Assembly (NCBI RefSeq): GCF_000004825.1
Contig: NW_008805086.1
Coordinates: forward strand, 372,001 to 436,000
Length of the DNA: 64,000 nucleotides
Direction of reading: 5' to 3'
Origin: Heterostelium album PN500
Lineage: Eukaryota > Evosea > Eumycetozoa > Acytosteliales > Acytosteliaceae
Position numbers and translations under genes: made by a program. Below are positions 24,281-36,232 of this stretch, piece after piece. Position 1 is the first letter of the stretch; each line of letters starts with the position of its first letter. The notes below the pieces were generated by a model that saw nothing but the letters and a program-made list of their open reading frames with translations, was not told the origin of the DNA and searched no databases.

Positions 24281-24379
24281 TCGCCCCTCCTTCAAAGAGA
24301 TTAGTCTCATATCTCCCGCAGATCCTTTTACGTGCTATTCCACTTACTGGAATCGAACACACGCCCTTAAGGTGTCGCC
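24281..24379 (-). mobile_element. Candidate tRNA-derived element between 63-bp repeats
   Basis: On the minus strand this GC-richer segment contains GTGTTCGATTCC, a good match to the RNA polymerase III B box. A sequence resembling an A box (TGGCATAAGG) lies about 65 nt earlier, inside repeat copy B. The arrangement (repeat unit, 99-bp core, repeat unit) immediately beside a tRNA gene suggests a small tRNA-derived element or a remnant of a tRNA-targeting retroelement. I could not fold it into a normal tRNA. Confidence 0.35.
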
Positions 24380-24442
24380 AAATGTAATGAACGGTATAAG
24401 GATTGACCAGATACCTTATGCCATACCGCACCATCGTCACAC
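24380..24442 (+). repeat. 63-bp direct repeat, copy B
   Basis: Second copy of the unit at 24218-24280, offset 162 bp. It ends 14 bp before the tRNA-Thr gene. Confidence 0.85.
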
Positions 24443-24456
24443 AAAAAGTCATCAAA

Positions 24457-24541
24457 GGCTCCATAGCATAGTTGGTTATTGTACTTCCCTAGTAAAGGAA
24501 GAGATAGGAAGGGGTCACGAGTTCGAATCTCGTTGGAGCCT
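24457..24541 (+). tRNA. tRNA-Thr (anticodon AGU), with 11-nt intron
   Basis: Acceptor stem GGCTCCA/TGGAGCC, T arm ACGAG-TTCGAAT-CTCGT, variable loop GGGTC and anticodon stem CTTCC/GGAAG all pair. The anticodon loop reads CTAGTA, then A after an 11-nt insert at the usual intron position after base 37. Without the insert the exonic length is 74 nt. A continuous reading would leave a 16-nt variable arm, which is not expected for tRNA-Thr. No strong T-run terminator follows immediately (only TTTATAAAA). Confidence 0.88.
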
Positions 24542-25394
24542 TTATAAAATCATTATTCCGCATGCGGTAAAGACTAAATTTTAAAAATTCTTTAAAATTG
24601 ACTTCCCAATAATCTGTTTTTAAAATCTATAATAATGGATATAAATGCTTCCAATTGAAACTCTTGAATTCAAAATTATATCTACAGTCATTTTTTATCT
24701 TATAAAATCTAAGGAACGATATATTTAGATGTATAGCATTCTACAAACTGTAAAATAAAATAAGTGAAATTTAGTCATTAAAATTTTAATAAATTGATGA
24801 CAAATAAATGAATTTTGTATATTTTTTAACAATTATATAAGGCTAATAATCATACATGGTTAGACAATCATAAAATGAATTAAATTCTAAGTTTATGTTT
24901 TCTGTTGTGACAAATTCTATGTAGGTGAATCTATTTAAGATACGGTGTGATGTTGATTGTAATAATACGATTGGATCTAGTGCTTGTGCTATTGTTGTTA
25001 ACCTCTCTCTTATCACATAATACCTGAATCAAATGACTATTCTTCATATTTCTTTTATAATTGTATTTTTACACTACATAATTATTAAAAATCTATTGAT
25101 TATGATAAAACTATTCTAGATGTTTTCATATAATTTAATTTTTTGCATAAAGCATCACTTCACTTTGAGTCAGAGAGATTAAAAACAATTTTAATTTTAT
25201 TTTTTGATCTTCAAAAATTTAATGAGTCAGTTTTTTTTATTTTTTTATTATTTTTATTTTTAGATTAACAGATTAAAACAACTAAAAGAATATTTAAACT
25301 CAAATGTTATTAAACCTTTAGATATAATATATACATATATTATTATTTATTATTAATATCATCATTATTTAAATCAAAATAAAACAAGATAATA
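24542..25394. other. Intergenic, AT-rich
   Basis: No coding region or RNA gene seen. Near its 3' end is AT-rich promoter-like sequence (ATATAATATATACATATAT, about 25322-25340) upstream of the ALG11 start. Confidence 0.55.
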
Positions 25395-27067
25395 ATGAAA
25401 GCAACACATTTAGTATTATTGGCAATTGCATTGTCGTTGTTTATATTGTGTTTAGTTGTGATGCTCTCAATGACATTGGCATTCTTCACTTCTATATCAG
25501 TAGTACTATTGCCATTGGTATTGATCATTACCGGTGTTGTATTCTTTGTCAGACAAAGATTCATCAACAAAAGAATAAATAGACCATTCACTGTTGGTTT
25601 CTTTCATCCATATTGGTATGTAAACAAACTATATAGACCTTATCAATCCAGTCAATATATATCAATCTAATACAAATACAAATATATCAATAAAACAACA
25701 ACAACAACAACATAGTGCTGCAGGTGGTGGTGGTGAAAGAGTATTATGGTGCTCTATTAAAGCGATTCAAGATCAATATCCATCCATTAAATGTGTTGTA
25801 TACACAGGTGACAATGTAACAGATCAACAGATCTATCAAAAGATAAAGGTAAGTAATCATCAATGGTTCGTTCAACCAACCTTAACAAAACATGAATTTA
25901 CTTAATAATAATAATTGTTTATATGTTGTTTAGAGTCAATTCGATATAGATTTAAATAGAGAGAATTTAGAGTTTGTAAGATTATCAAAGAGACAATATG
26001 TAGAGGCACATATGTATCCGAGTTTCACTTTGTTGGGACAATCGTTGGGATCGATGGTTCTCGGCTGGGAAGCACTGAACCGTTTGAATCCTCATCTTTT
26101 CATTGATACAATGGGATATGCATTCACCTATCCGATATTCCGTGTGTTGGGTGGCTGCAAGGTGGCGTCGTACACTCACTATCCGATTGTGAGCAGTGAC
26201 ATGATGTCGCGTGTCGGTCTCTCTACACACAACAATGCATCGGAGATAACAAACAGCAAGGTTCTGACCACCGGCAAACTACTGTACTACAAGCTATTCG
26301 CGCTCATCTACTGCATCGTTGGAAACTTCTCGCAGCTCACCTTTGTCAATGGCACCTGGACCGGCAACCACATCGCTCACATCTGGAAGAAGCGACTTGG
26401 CGAGCGAGGATTGTACAAGCTATTCCCACCGGTAGATACGCGAACACGTAAGCAACTTCCACTCAACTGGATGGGAAGAAAGAACATTGTTTTGTCGATC
26501 GCGCAGTTCCGTCCGGAGAAAGATCACACTCTCCAGATTCAAACGTTGCATCACCTCTTGGAAAACCATCCAGAACACCGTGACAATGTGAAATTCATCT
26601 TGGTGGGATCGACGCGTGACCAAGCGGATCGTGACCGTGTGGACGCGCTCCGCAGCCTGGCGGCAGAACTCAAGGTGGCCGACCACATGCAACTCGAGGT
26701 CGGTGTGTCCGCCAGCATGTTGAATCAACTGCTGAACGAAGCATCCGTAGGTATTCACACGATGTGGGCAGAACACTTTGGCATTGGCGTGGTCGAGTTG
26801 ATGGCGGCCGGTGTCATCACGGTGGCACACAACAGCGGTGGTCCCAAGGAAGACATCATCGAGCATCGCACCACAGGATTCCTCGCCACCACCAAAGAAG
26901 AATACGCCGAGTACATTCACGAGATTCTAGCAAACAAAGAGAAATTCATTGAAATGCAAAAGGCAGCACGTGACTCCACCGATCGATTCTCAGAGGAGAA
27001 CTATTATATTCAGTTCATCGATAAAATACAACAACTATTACCAGATAATCAAAAGAAAAAAGATTAA
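25395..27067 (+). CDS. alg11: GDP-Man:Man3GlcNAc2-PP-Dol alpha-1,2-mannosyltransferase (ALG11)
   Basis: Adds the fourth and fifth mannose to the dolichol-linked oligosaccharide on the cytosolic face of the ER in N-glycan assembly. Exons 25395-25615, 25716-25848 and 25934-27067 total 496 codons (495 residues). An N-terminal membrane region (about residues 5-52) is followed by [21 protein letters not shown] across the first splice, the ALG11 donor-side loop signature. Further motifs are SMVLGWEAL, the GT4 segment [29 protein letters not shown], and [21 protein letters not shown] with the glycosyltransferase family 4 E-x7-E region. Length and order match eukaryotic ALG11. The codons of exon 3 are distinctly GC-rich compared with neighbouring genes, consistent with high expression. 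N-glycosylation is relevant to the many sequons in the TIG and repeat proteins nearby, but no operon-like link is implied. Confidence 0.95.
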
Positions 27068-27252
27068 ATTAAACTTATTTTTAAATTAGATTTTATATTT
27101 TCATTACAAAACAAAAAAAAATCAACATCTTTATTATTCTTTAGTTATCACCTAATTTTCAATTGAATGACATGCTAAATTTAAATTTTTTTCAGACACA
27201 GATATGTGCAAAATCTGGGCTTTTCTTTTTTTCACTTGGTTAATTTTTTCCT
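27068..27252. other. Short intergenic region
   Basis: 3' flank of ALG11, AT-rich. No gene seen. Confidence 0.5.
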
Positions 27253-27930
27253 TTATCGTATGTCTAATATCTTTTTATCAGCATCACCAACCTCTAATCC
27301 CTCCCCATCTACAACATCACCAACAACAACCATTTCATCTACACAATCATCCAATATCTTACCAAAACTACCATCAGCATTAAATAGTACAAACTTCCAC
27401 TTCCATAGATAGTCTAACATATCGACTCTACCCATATATGCAGCTGTATCAAATACTGTATATTGACTTTCTCTATTCTTGGAGTTAATGAAAGATTGAT
27501 GATATTTTTTGACAAAGTGAGTCAATATTTCAATGCTTCCAGAGAAAGGTGCGATTACCATAGCTCGATAGTGCTTCCATTTACACTTCGTGTATTTCGA
27601 TTCGAGATGCTCTACAATGTCCATTCTCCCACTCATCAATGCATAACACATTATACTGCGAAGGTTGCTGCAAGCTTCAAGAAATTGTACTGTAGATTAC
27701 TCGAATTATCGTGTTAGGTATAAAATGCATCCCCTACATAGGAGTTCAGATCTATTTTGAATCGATTCAAAGGTATAAAGTCATTTCTAGATCACCGAAT
27801 CTGATTGAACTCTGCAGAGTCGAAGCTCTTTCACAAATCTTTCTCTTGTTGGCTGATAAACATTGTTTTAGTTCTTGAAAGTAGTTGTATGATGCCAAAA
27901 CATCTGGGGTTTCAAGTTTTTTAGAAAACT
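27253..27930 (-). pseudogene. Decayed ankyrin-repeat gene
   Basis: The longest open part (27651-27253) encodes ankyrin-like segments: CYALMSGRMDIVEHLES, then APFSGSIEILTHFVKKY, then TAAYMGRVDMLDYLWKW. These are of the type found in large dictyostelid ankyrin families. Further minus-strand fragments in other frames continue upstream to about 27930 (VLASYNYFQELKQCL, SSIRFGDLEMTLYL, LNRFKIDLNSYVGDAF), separated by stops at TGA, TAA and frame changes. The order is that of one gene with several lesions. A short functional product from the ATG at 27651 (132 residues) cannot be excluded. Confidence 0.55.
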
Positions 27931-28158
27931 ATTAATACAAACGAATATATTCTTTTGTCCACTTCAAATTTGAGATTTATAATCTTTTAAAAAAAAAAAT
28001 TAAGACAATGAATGGAAAAATACACATAGAAGAAAAAAAAATTTTTTTTGGATAATCAGGATCTGCGATACGTATTTATAAATTTCTTATCTAGATTGAA
28101 CCAATAATTTATTTATATTTTGGTTGTTATTTTATTTTATTTTTTGAATTTATTTCAA

Positions 28159-31100
28159 TTAAAAAGCATGGGTGTTCGAGAGTTGTCCTCCTACCATCAC
28201 TTGAACTGCTGTTGGCATGTCGTCTGAGAATGGGCACTCAGCAAATTCACTTGATTTGAATGAGGTACATATTTCTGTACGATCGTTATATAGTAATTTA
28301 ATGTTCGAGGTTGTAGGGTTGACTGCCACTCCAAGATCAACTGGAACGAAATCCGATCCATTGATTTCCAGAGTTTGCACATCGGAACGAAGTACGCTGA
28401 GAATCTTGGGAGCATTGTAGGAGATAGTGTAGTTGTCAGCCAAGTCAATTGGTTCGTCAGAGAGTGTTGCAGTTAAGATAATATTTCTTCCGATTCCGGC
28501 TGGAATCATACATTCGATGAACTCGTTGAATGCATTACAATCGATTTCGACAGAGTTCAAGTAGATTTCTACATACTCATAGGAGATACCAAGTCCAATA
28601 CCCTGGATTTCAATCAATCCTCCTGTTGTTGTGATATCAGAGTTATTGAGTTGTGTCAAGATTGCTGGATAATAAGTGAATTGTGAAGATATAGTTTGGT
28701 CGCCCGATTGAATAATCAATGGTTGTGTTGAGGTGTCGTATTCCAAATCAAATTCGATAAAATCATAAGTAAAGTTATCGATTTGAACCAAGTTATCTCC
28801 GATGTAAAGGAGTGGTGGGAGGTCATTGTCCTCTGAACTTCCAAATCCATCACCTAGAATGATAATCTTATCGTTTGGATCACCTGAAGCCGGAACGAAT
28901 TTGATGATTTCTGGACCTCTGAAACTGAATGATTGTTGTTCGAGTGTATCGATGTTCAAAATGGTTCTTTGATCATCGACAATGACAGTAACCGATCTGT
29001 GATCACCAATTGCAGGAGGTGTCAAACAAATGATTGACTCTTGGGTGAGTACATCAATGGTACAATCAAGTTTTTCATCGATCAAAACTTGTACCTTTGT
29101 TATATCATTTCCAAAGTTTGATCCAGTGATTGTCATGAAATCACTACCATAGCTCTTGATGATTTCTGGTTCTACATTGGTAATCACAGGTGTACCATAA
29201 GAGAATAAGAACTTGGATCTTTGAATATTGAAAATGGTTTGTTGAGTTGAAATTTGAATTTCCTTGTATTTTTCAATACCACTTGGAACCTGGCATACCA
29301 ATTCCTCTGATGAAATAAATACAGTAGATAAACATTCTTTATCATCGATTGAAATAATCATCGATGAATTGAATCTGATACCACTTAAAGTAATCTGGTA
29401 TCCACCATCAGTTATTCCATCAAGTATGTTGACAGATGTAATAATTGGACCAACACCTGAACAGGTAACATCGAAATTATTTGATAGGAAATCTGATTGT
29501 TGTACCATTTGGATATCACAGAGTTGAGAGTTGATTGTTGAAATGATCATTCCATCATAATCACTGGTAATATATCCTTTATAGGTTTCAGGTTTTGGAA
29601 GGTAATATACCTCGAGATCTCCCAATTTTGTTTTGGTTGTTGATTTACTCATTATGATACTCTCCAAAATAAAAGTAATCGATGAAATCGAAAGTGGAGA
29701 TGTCAATGTAATTTTGGTACCTGTAGTTCCAACCGCTTGAGACTTAAGATCGATGGTATTTCCATGTTGATAATGATTCAGTTCTTGGATAAATTTGATT
29801 GGTTGATTGTGATACTGAGTGACTGGGTTCTTGATAAGTACTTGAATGGCTTGACTTTGACCATTAATCGAAATCCACTTGTCTATTGCAACTCCAAGCT
29901 TTTCGATTTGGTAGATATTCAAGGAAACAATATCGCTTTCATTGACCAGTTGAGTTGCAATGAGCTGTTGAACTCCAGTTTTTGTAGAAAGTTCGTCAAT
30001 GGATAGTAATTGTTGAGTCGGTACTTATCGAAGCAAGGTTTTCACTCTTGAAGAAGGAACTGACTGGCATTTTAATTTGAACCATATTAAAATCTGAACC
30101 TTCATTTACAGCAACTGGAATAAGGTAGTATCTTTGTAGAATAGTTATGAAATTTAAATCAGTCCTGTACTGAACTCCAATATGGTCATAAAAGTTGGAA
30201 AGGGACACAATGGTGTGATCCTGATCTTGAAGAACATCTCTCAATAGATTTGCTAAATCTACTAATGGAACAGAATCGTCTGAAGCTCTACCAGCATTGC
30301 TACCATCGTCATAATTAGGGTTCATCCAAGCCCAAGCAGCACTAGCACTTCTCTTGAAAAGAACTGAATCATCTGGATCTTCCATTGAACCATCATCACT
30401 AAAAAATAAATAAATAAATAAATATTACAGAAATTTAAATATATTATAATTTTTTAATCTTACTCTTGATTGTTTTCAATATCTGTGAAACCATCAACAA
30501 CTGAAAAACATTGCTCTATTTGAGTTGTATCCATTCTATAAAAATGCTATAAATAGTTACGATGTTAGTAAAATAATTATTTTTTAATAATTGATAAGAA
30601 TTACTTACATTTAGCAACTTCTTGGAAATAGCATAAACAACACCATTTGCCCAATTTGGTGATGCATATTCTCCAACGTTATAAATCAATGAATTGGTAT
30701 TGGGGGATTGAGTGTAAAGGAAGTGGAGAGTCATATAGTATGCTAATTCCTCATCACACATACCACTAGTTTGTCTAAAGATTCTTGGAGGATCATAGTA
30801 ACCTCCACCGACAATGTTTTCATTGATCACATAATTAAATATAATGTTACCACCTTGGAAAGAACTTGCCTTGTAACTCTGTGTGAACGAAAGTATATTG
30901 AAATCTTCATTGTCGTTGAGGCTGAAATTTCTTTTGTCTGTTACCATGTTGTATCTCAGATGGGGTGCTGGAGGATAATCTGGGAGAGGACCATCGGTAG
31001 TTGGTATTAATGAAACACGAGCTGTTTCTATTGTACATTCAGATATCTGACCATCGTAGTCGCAAATAGATCCCACTTGCTCATCAAAAGCAATGTAATG

Positions 31101-34100
31101 TAAAGAGAATATGTCATCTGCATAATAGTTAATGACATCCATTTCAACTGGATTATCACCACCAACGTATGGCACCGCACTTTGCCCAGCAGGGGCAACG
31201 TTGTTATTAGTTGTTCTGAGAACCTGGAGATTGAGAGTAGTATCAGACACATCATCAAGTGTATCTAGCAAAACTGTAGTATATTCTCTTGGATACTTGG
31301 AAAAGTGTTCTCCGGCAATGAAATCTTTAATTTCACAATTGATAGTTGGGTGTTGACCTAGTCTCTCTAGCTTAATTGGTACAGCAATTGAATAGAATAA
31401 ACTAACAGCACTATTTAAAAAAAATTATATTAATTTTCCTATAATTGTTCGAGTGTTTGGAATTTAGATAGAACATACGTAGAAAGTCCTGTTTGTATAT
31501 TTGCTCCATTTAAGGTATCATATTTTCTGACCATTCTATTGAATTGATAAACTAGAGTATCATGCTGGAAACATATCGCTCCACCTCCTCTTTCACCTTG
31601 ACCATTATGTCTATTATTATCACCAACACAGAAGTAATTATCTGCAAATAGAATTAAAAATTAGTCATTGGTATTATTAATTATCATTTTAAGAGTTACC
31701 ATTATCATTTCGAATTTGTGATGAATATGTTGGATAGATTGGAAAAGCTATTTTGGCGTGTTCATTGTTGCTATAAGAGAATCTTGGGCCACTGTCTAAC
31801 ATTGAATTAGGACATAAATATTGAGGCAATTCTAACTGAGACACATTCAGAATTTGCTCAGTTGGTTGCATTGGGTATTTAGGAGGACCTGGATAATAAT
31901 TATTTTTGGAGGCATACATTTGAACAAACATTCTCTTTGCAAATGTATCTGCAACGACCATCCAGAGATCGACTCCATCAAAAAATTCCATACGGGGTCT
32001 CTTGTACAAGATATAGGATGATCTTGATGGATCCTTGAACAATTTATTATTCTCGTTTGCAGCGGTTCCAATCTTACTAAAGTATTTGGCTTTCAAACCA
32101 TTGCCAATTACTTCAGTATTTGAGATCCAATAGCAGTAATTAAGGAGATCTCTATTTCCCTTTTTTATTTGATCTTCACATTGGTTGTTGCGCAAATTTT
32201 GACTCTTTGTCTTGGTAAATAGCAAGTCATAGAGATATGGGAATGCCTGTTGTCTTGGAACCGAATCTTTAAGATCAGGGAATGCATTAGAACCCAAAAT
32301 ATATGTAATAAATGCATAGTTCTTGACCAAATACTCCGTTACCAATTCGAGATTATTGTACGAATAACAAAAAAAGTGTTGGCTGAAATCATTTTTACCA
32401 AGAAACTTGATACCTTGTTTGGGTCCATTGTATCCATTGCCATCGTTTGCCTTTGATGGAAACAATGGGTTAGAATGGTGAATGTGAATACCATTGATTG
32501 TCTGTCCAATTTCCTCCCAAAATGTAAATCCTTTGGTATGACCATAGTTGTCATGCGATGCAGACTGATCTCTGTAGCCAGAATTTGTTCTCTTTCCAGT
32601 TTGATCGTTGTAGTATATGGAATAAGTGACACCAGGCTGTCCAAATGTAGCTTCCAGAGGACTGAAAGTGGGGTTGGTTTGTGTATCTGGAATAGGTAGT
32701 TTGTGTTGAAGATCATTATACAACTCAAGTTTTTCCATTTTCGAGTCAATATATAAATAGGGATTTCCGGCTGCATTTGCAAGTTTATAGATAAACCACC
32801 AGTCAACAACTTCATTGGTTCCATCTGGTTGAGTTCTTCCTAGACAAGAAATCGAGTAGGACAAATATTTTCCAATGACATCAGATGTAACACCATCTAC
32901 AATGACAATGACATCCAACTCTCCAACTTTAACCATTGGATCGATCACACAAGTAATCTGTGATCCAGGATTAATAATTTGAATATTGTTACATTGTAAT
33001 CCCCCAACAGTTACTTGAATAAGAGTGGGGTCGTCAAGTAAATTGGTACCATCAATGTAAAGAGTATTCCGTGTTGTTTTTGATCCACGTGATGGTGATA
33101 CTGAAATAAGGGAAGGACCCATGTATTCAATGAACAACTCATCGTCGTTTGAGTATGGATGATCAATATTGAAACTGTCTTTGGCAAACAAAACCATGAA
33201 ATATTTACCAGGAGTACGAGATGGAATTTCACATCGAATCAAAATGTTGGTTGTATCAGTACACTTTGACATATCGAGAAGTGAATCACCCAGTTGAATA
33301 GAAGTGATTACTTGTAAATTAGCACCATGAATTTCGAAATAACCACCACCCAGCCAAAGTGTTAGATCTGGCTTTATGAAACTATCGTAGGAGGGTTGCA
33401 AATAGTTGAAATAGAATGAAATTGTGAAAAGGTAATAGGTGAAATCTATGGTAAGAACAGAAACCATGTTGTCATCAGATGTACATGGAGGAACAGTAAC
33501 ACCTAATTTTTGGGTACTGAGAATTATGATGTTTCCACCTATTGGTTGATTGTTGAGAGTAGCAACCATTGCTACAGTCGGGGAAAATTGAATTGGAAAA
33601 TTTGTAAATTCAATTTCAACTGGAGTTTCTGAGAAGTAATATCCAAAATTGGGATTAATTGTTATGTAAGGATCCACAACTGATAAAGTCAATGATTCCG
33701 ATACTACATTTGGATCATAATTGGAATGAATGGTCAAATCATAATCTCCCAATGCCCAATTCAGGGTATTTTGATCTACTTTAACCTTGTAAAGAGTGTC
33801 GGTGATAAGGACTGCCTCCATCTCAACACCATTGATAACAATGTAATTGCCATTAATGAAGTGTTGTGCAACTAAGTTGATCTCCCATTCTCCTACAGTA
33901 AAGATTTGGGTTGGTGTGATTTTTAATAGCGAGGGTCTCGCTACGAATATGAATTGTTCATCACCGGTAACAAAAGTATCTCCATCAAAATAAACATTAA
34001 CATCGAGATCACCAACAAGATCGTCACCAATAGTATTAAAATTGCATATAATTTCATTGTCTGAAATCGATGTAATAGTACATGGTGACGGTCCAATTAA

Positions 34101-35284
34101 AACAGAGGTAGCTGTTGAAAGATAATTTCCTTTGATTGAAATATCAAATTCGGTATTTGAATATGAAGCACTTGGATTAAAACTTAAGATATTTGGTTCT
34201 TTTATATTATTAATATTAATAGTTATAGAAATATTCACAAATTGTTTGTTTTTTTTATATTATTAAAACTTACTGAAAATAACATAATTAACTAGACCAA
34301 GGACAAACTGACCATCGATGGTTGACGTAATTGGAAGAGCTAACTCAGTGCCAGGTTGGACGTTTTGAGTGTTAACAAAATCACAGATAGTTCTTGTCTA
34401 GAACGTTTTTTAATCACACAGTTTTGACCACCAACAACAATCGCATAGCTTTGTGGGAATTCAAGGAAGGGACCTCCAACAATTGTTATTTGCTGTTGGT
34501 TTGACATTCCTCTTGTTGGAACCACTTGATTCTGAAGTGGTATTGTATAGAAAAAGAGACTTGGTGCAATAACTCCACCCGGAAGACTTTGAGGGTAGAC
34601 TACGATTGAGAAATCCATAGCAACATTTTCTTCCAAGTTTGGTATGGTACATTGGATTTGAGTTTTTGAATAAGAGACAACTTTTAATTCTCCTTGATTT
34701 TCATTATTTTCAAATCTCACCATTGGTTTTGGATCGTTGTCAAACAAAATTAAATTCTCTCCAAAAATGGTCAATGTCACTTGATTATCCAGAGCTCTAG
34801 GATAATAAAATTCTGGTGTAAAAGAATTTATTTTTGCAGCTATCATAAGAATATAAATATATTAATATATAATTATTAAAAAAAAAATTGAATGAATGAA
34901 TTTAAATAAAATATTTAACTTACTTATAAAATTAAAGAAAATTTTTTCGATTGGCAAAACTGGAAATACCACTGTGAAACCATATTGAATTTTCATATAG
35001 TTCCTATCCAATATATTGGGGTTCCTGATTTCCCATACGAATGTAGAGGTACCGGATGGATTGACGTCTACCTTTATCATCAGTTGTCTGGTAGAAGCGA
35101 TATAGAGCTCAGGTGCAGCACCAAAACCAGTTCCCCTTACAGTGAACTCGGTGACGCCAAATTTGTAACCTAAGAGTGGTGAATAAAAAGTGATTACTTG
35201 TGAATTCACCGACCCTATAGTTGATAGAAAACTACCAACAACAATGAATATTAAAATATTCACAAGTTTTATTTGTAAAACCAT
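28159..35284 (-). CDS. Secreted IPT/TIG protein with intact-looking DNase II domain
   Basis: Predicted secreted protein of about 2,237 residues. Exons: 35284-34924, 34839-34274, 34198-31700, 31641-31479, 31410-30609, 30546-30464, 30398-28159. Residues 1-28 are a signal peptide (hydrophobic LVNILIFIVVGSFLSTIG). IPT/TIG repeats fill residues about 30-740 and the C-terminal 580 residues. Between them lies a DNase II domain (about 755-1196), followed by a region with Cys and a PRIFRQTSGMCDEELAYYM segment. Two frame breaks are visible: one base missing near 34389-34402 and one extra near 30000-30028. They cancel in length, and the corrected total is divisible by three. The gene ends in a TIG repeat (VMVGGQLSNTHAF) without a membrane anchor. 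It is divergent from the BAR/J gene, with about 950 bp between. It is a distant paralogue of the two flanking TIG genes. Confidence 0.85.
31479..32862 (-). other. DNase II domain with conserved catalytic motifs
   Basis: Translated across an intron (31642-31699), the segment contains VVDWWFIYKLA (family PVDWW..YKLP), GHTKGFTFWE with the HTKG motif (codons 32541-32531), GIHIHHSNPLFP with the HS motif (about 32469-32480), NNEHAKIAF with the H-x-K pair of the family HSKW motif (31760-31752), then YFCVGDNNRHNGQGERGGGAIC (family TCVGDMNR...RGGGTLC). All four regions are in family order and spacing. DNase II enzymes cut double-stranded DNA at acid pH without metal. Activity here is inferred from residues only. 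Confidence 0.85.
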
Positions 35285-36232
35285 TATATTTGTTTTTCTA
35301 CTATTTCTCTTTTTCCTATTTAAGCAACTAAAGAAAAATAAAAAAAAAGATAAAACAAAATATCTAAAAATGGTTTTCTAAAATAATAAATAATTAACAA
35401 AGTTTCTTATCTTTCTATTTATTTACTTGTTTGACGAATAAATAAAAAACAAAACTAAAAAACAAAGGAATGATTCTTTTTTTTTCTCTAGATGAATCAA
35501 ATCAAAATCTTTTCAATCAAAAAGGCAAATCCCGTCGTTTCTTTTTATGTTTTTTTTGCAGATGATGGCTTTTTTTGTGGTTGATTTATTAGTCTGTTTT
35601 TAGGCCAGCACAGATTGTTTTTGTGATTCTTCAAAGATTAATAATATCATGTTGTTGAACAACAAAGTGTCAAAGATTTTAAAAAATCAAAAAAAAAATA
35701 TTTATTTTGACAACGACATCAATAAAAAAAGATAAGAATAAATCTAAAACACCAATGGTCTAAAATAAAAAGTAAACTATTAAATTAAAAATTTCAATAA
35801 GTAAATAAGTTGATTTTTATAAGAGTGTAAAGAATTAATTAATTAAATAAAATTAGAAGAAACTAAATATAATATATAAGTGTATAAAATGTAAATTTAT
35901 TAATTTTATCTAGAAAACAAAGATTAATCTTTTAATTAATATTTCCTTTTTTTTTTTTTTTTTTTTTGATGTTTTTGAAAAATCAATGAACACTATTGTT
36001 TTGATTATTTTTATTTTTTTTTTTGAAACCATATGTGTTATTTTTATTTTTGTTTATTAATTAATTATAGTGTATTTATTTAATCGTTTATTTTATATTT
36101 AGATATTATTTATTTTATTTTTATAAAATTAAGAAAAAAAAGATAAAGATTAGTTAATTTACATTTAATTTAGTTTAGTTTAGTTTTGTTTGTAAAAGAA
36201 AAACAAAACAATAAATAAATAATAGAGAGAGT
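35285..36232. other. Divergent promoter region
   Basis: Between the minus-strand TIG/DNase II gene and the plus-strand BAR/J gene. Extremely AT-rich with long T-runs (about 35949-35967, 36014-36024). No coding sequence seen. Confidence 0.6.

Noticed and set aside
24180-24584. 134-codon plus-strand open frame over the 63-bp repeats and tRNA
   Set aside because: It reads through the tRNA gene and repeats the same peptide because of the direct repeat; no protein-like features.
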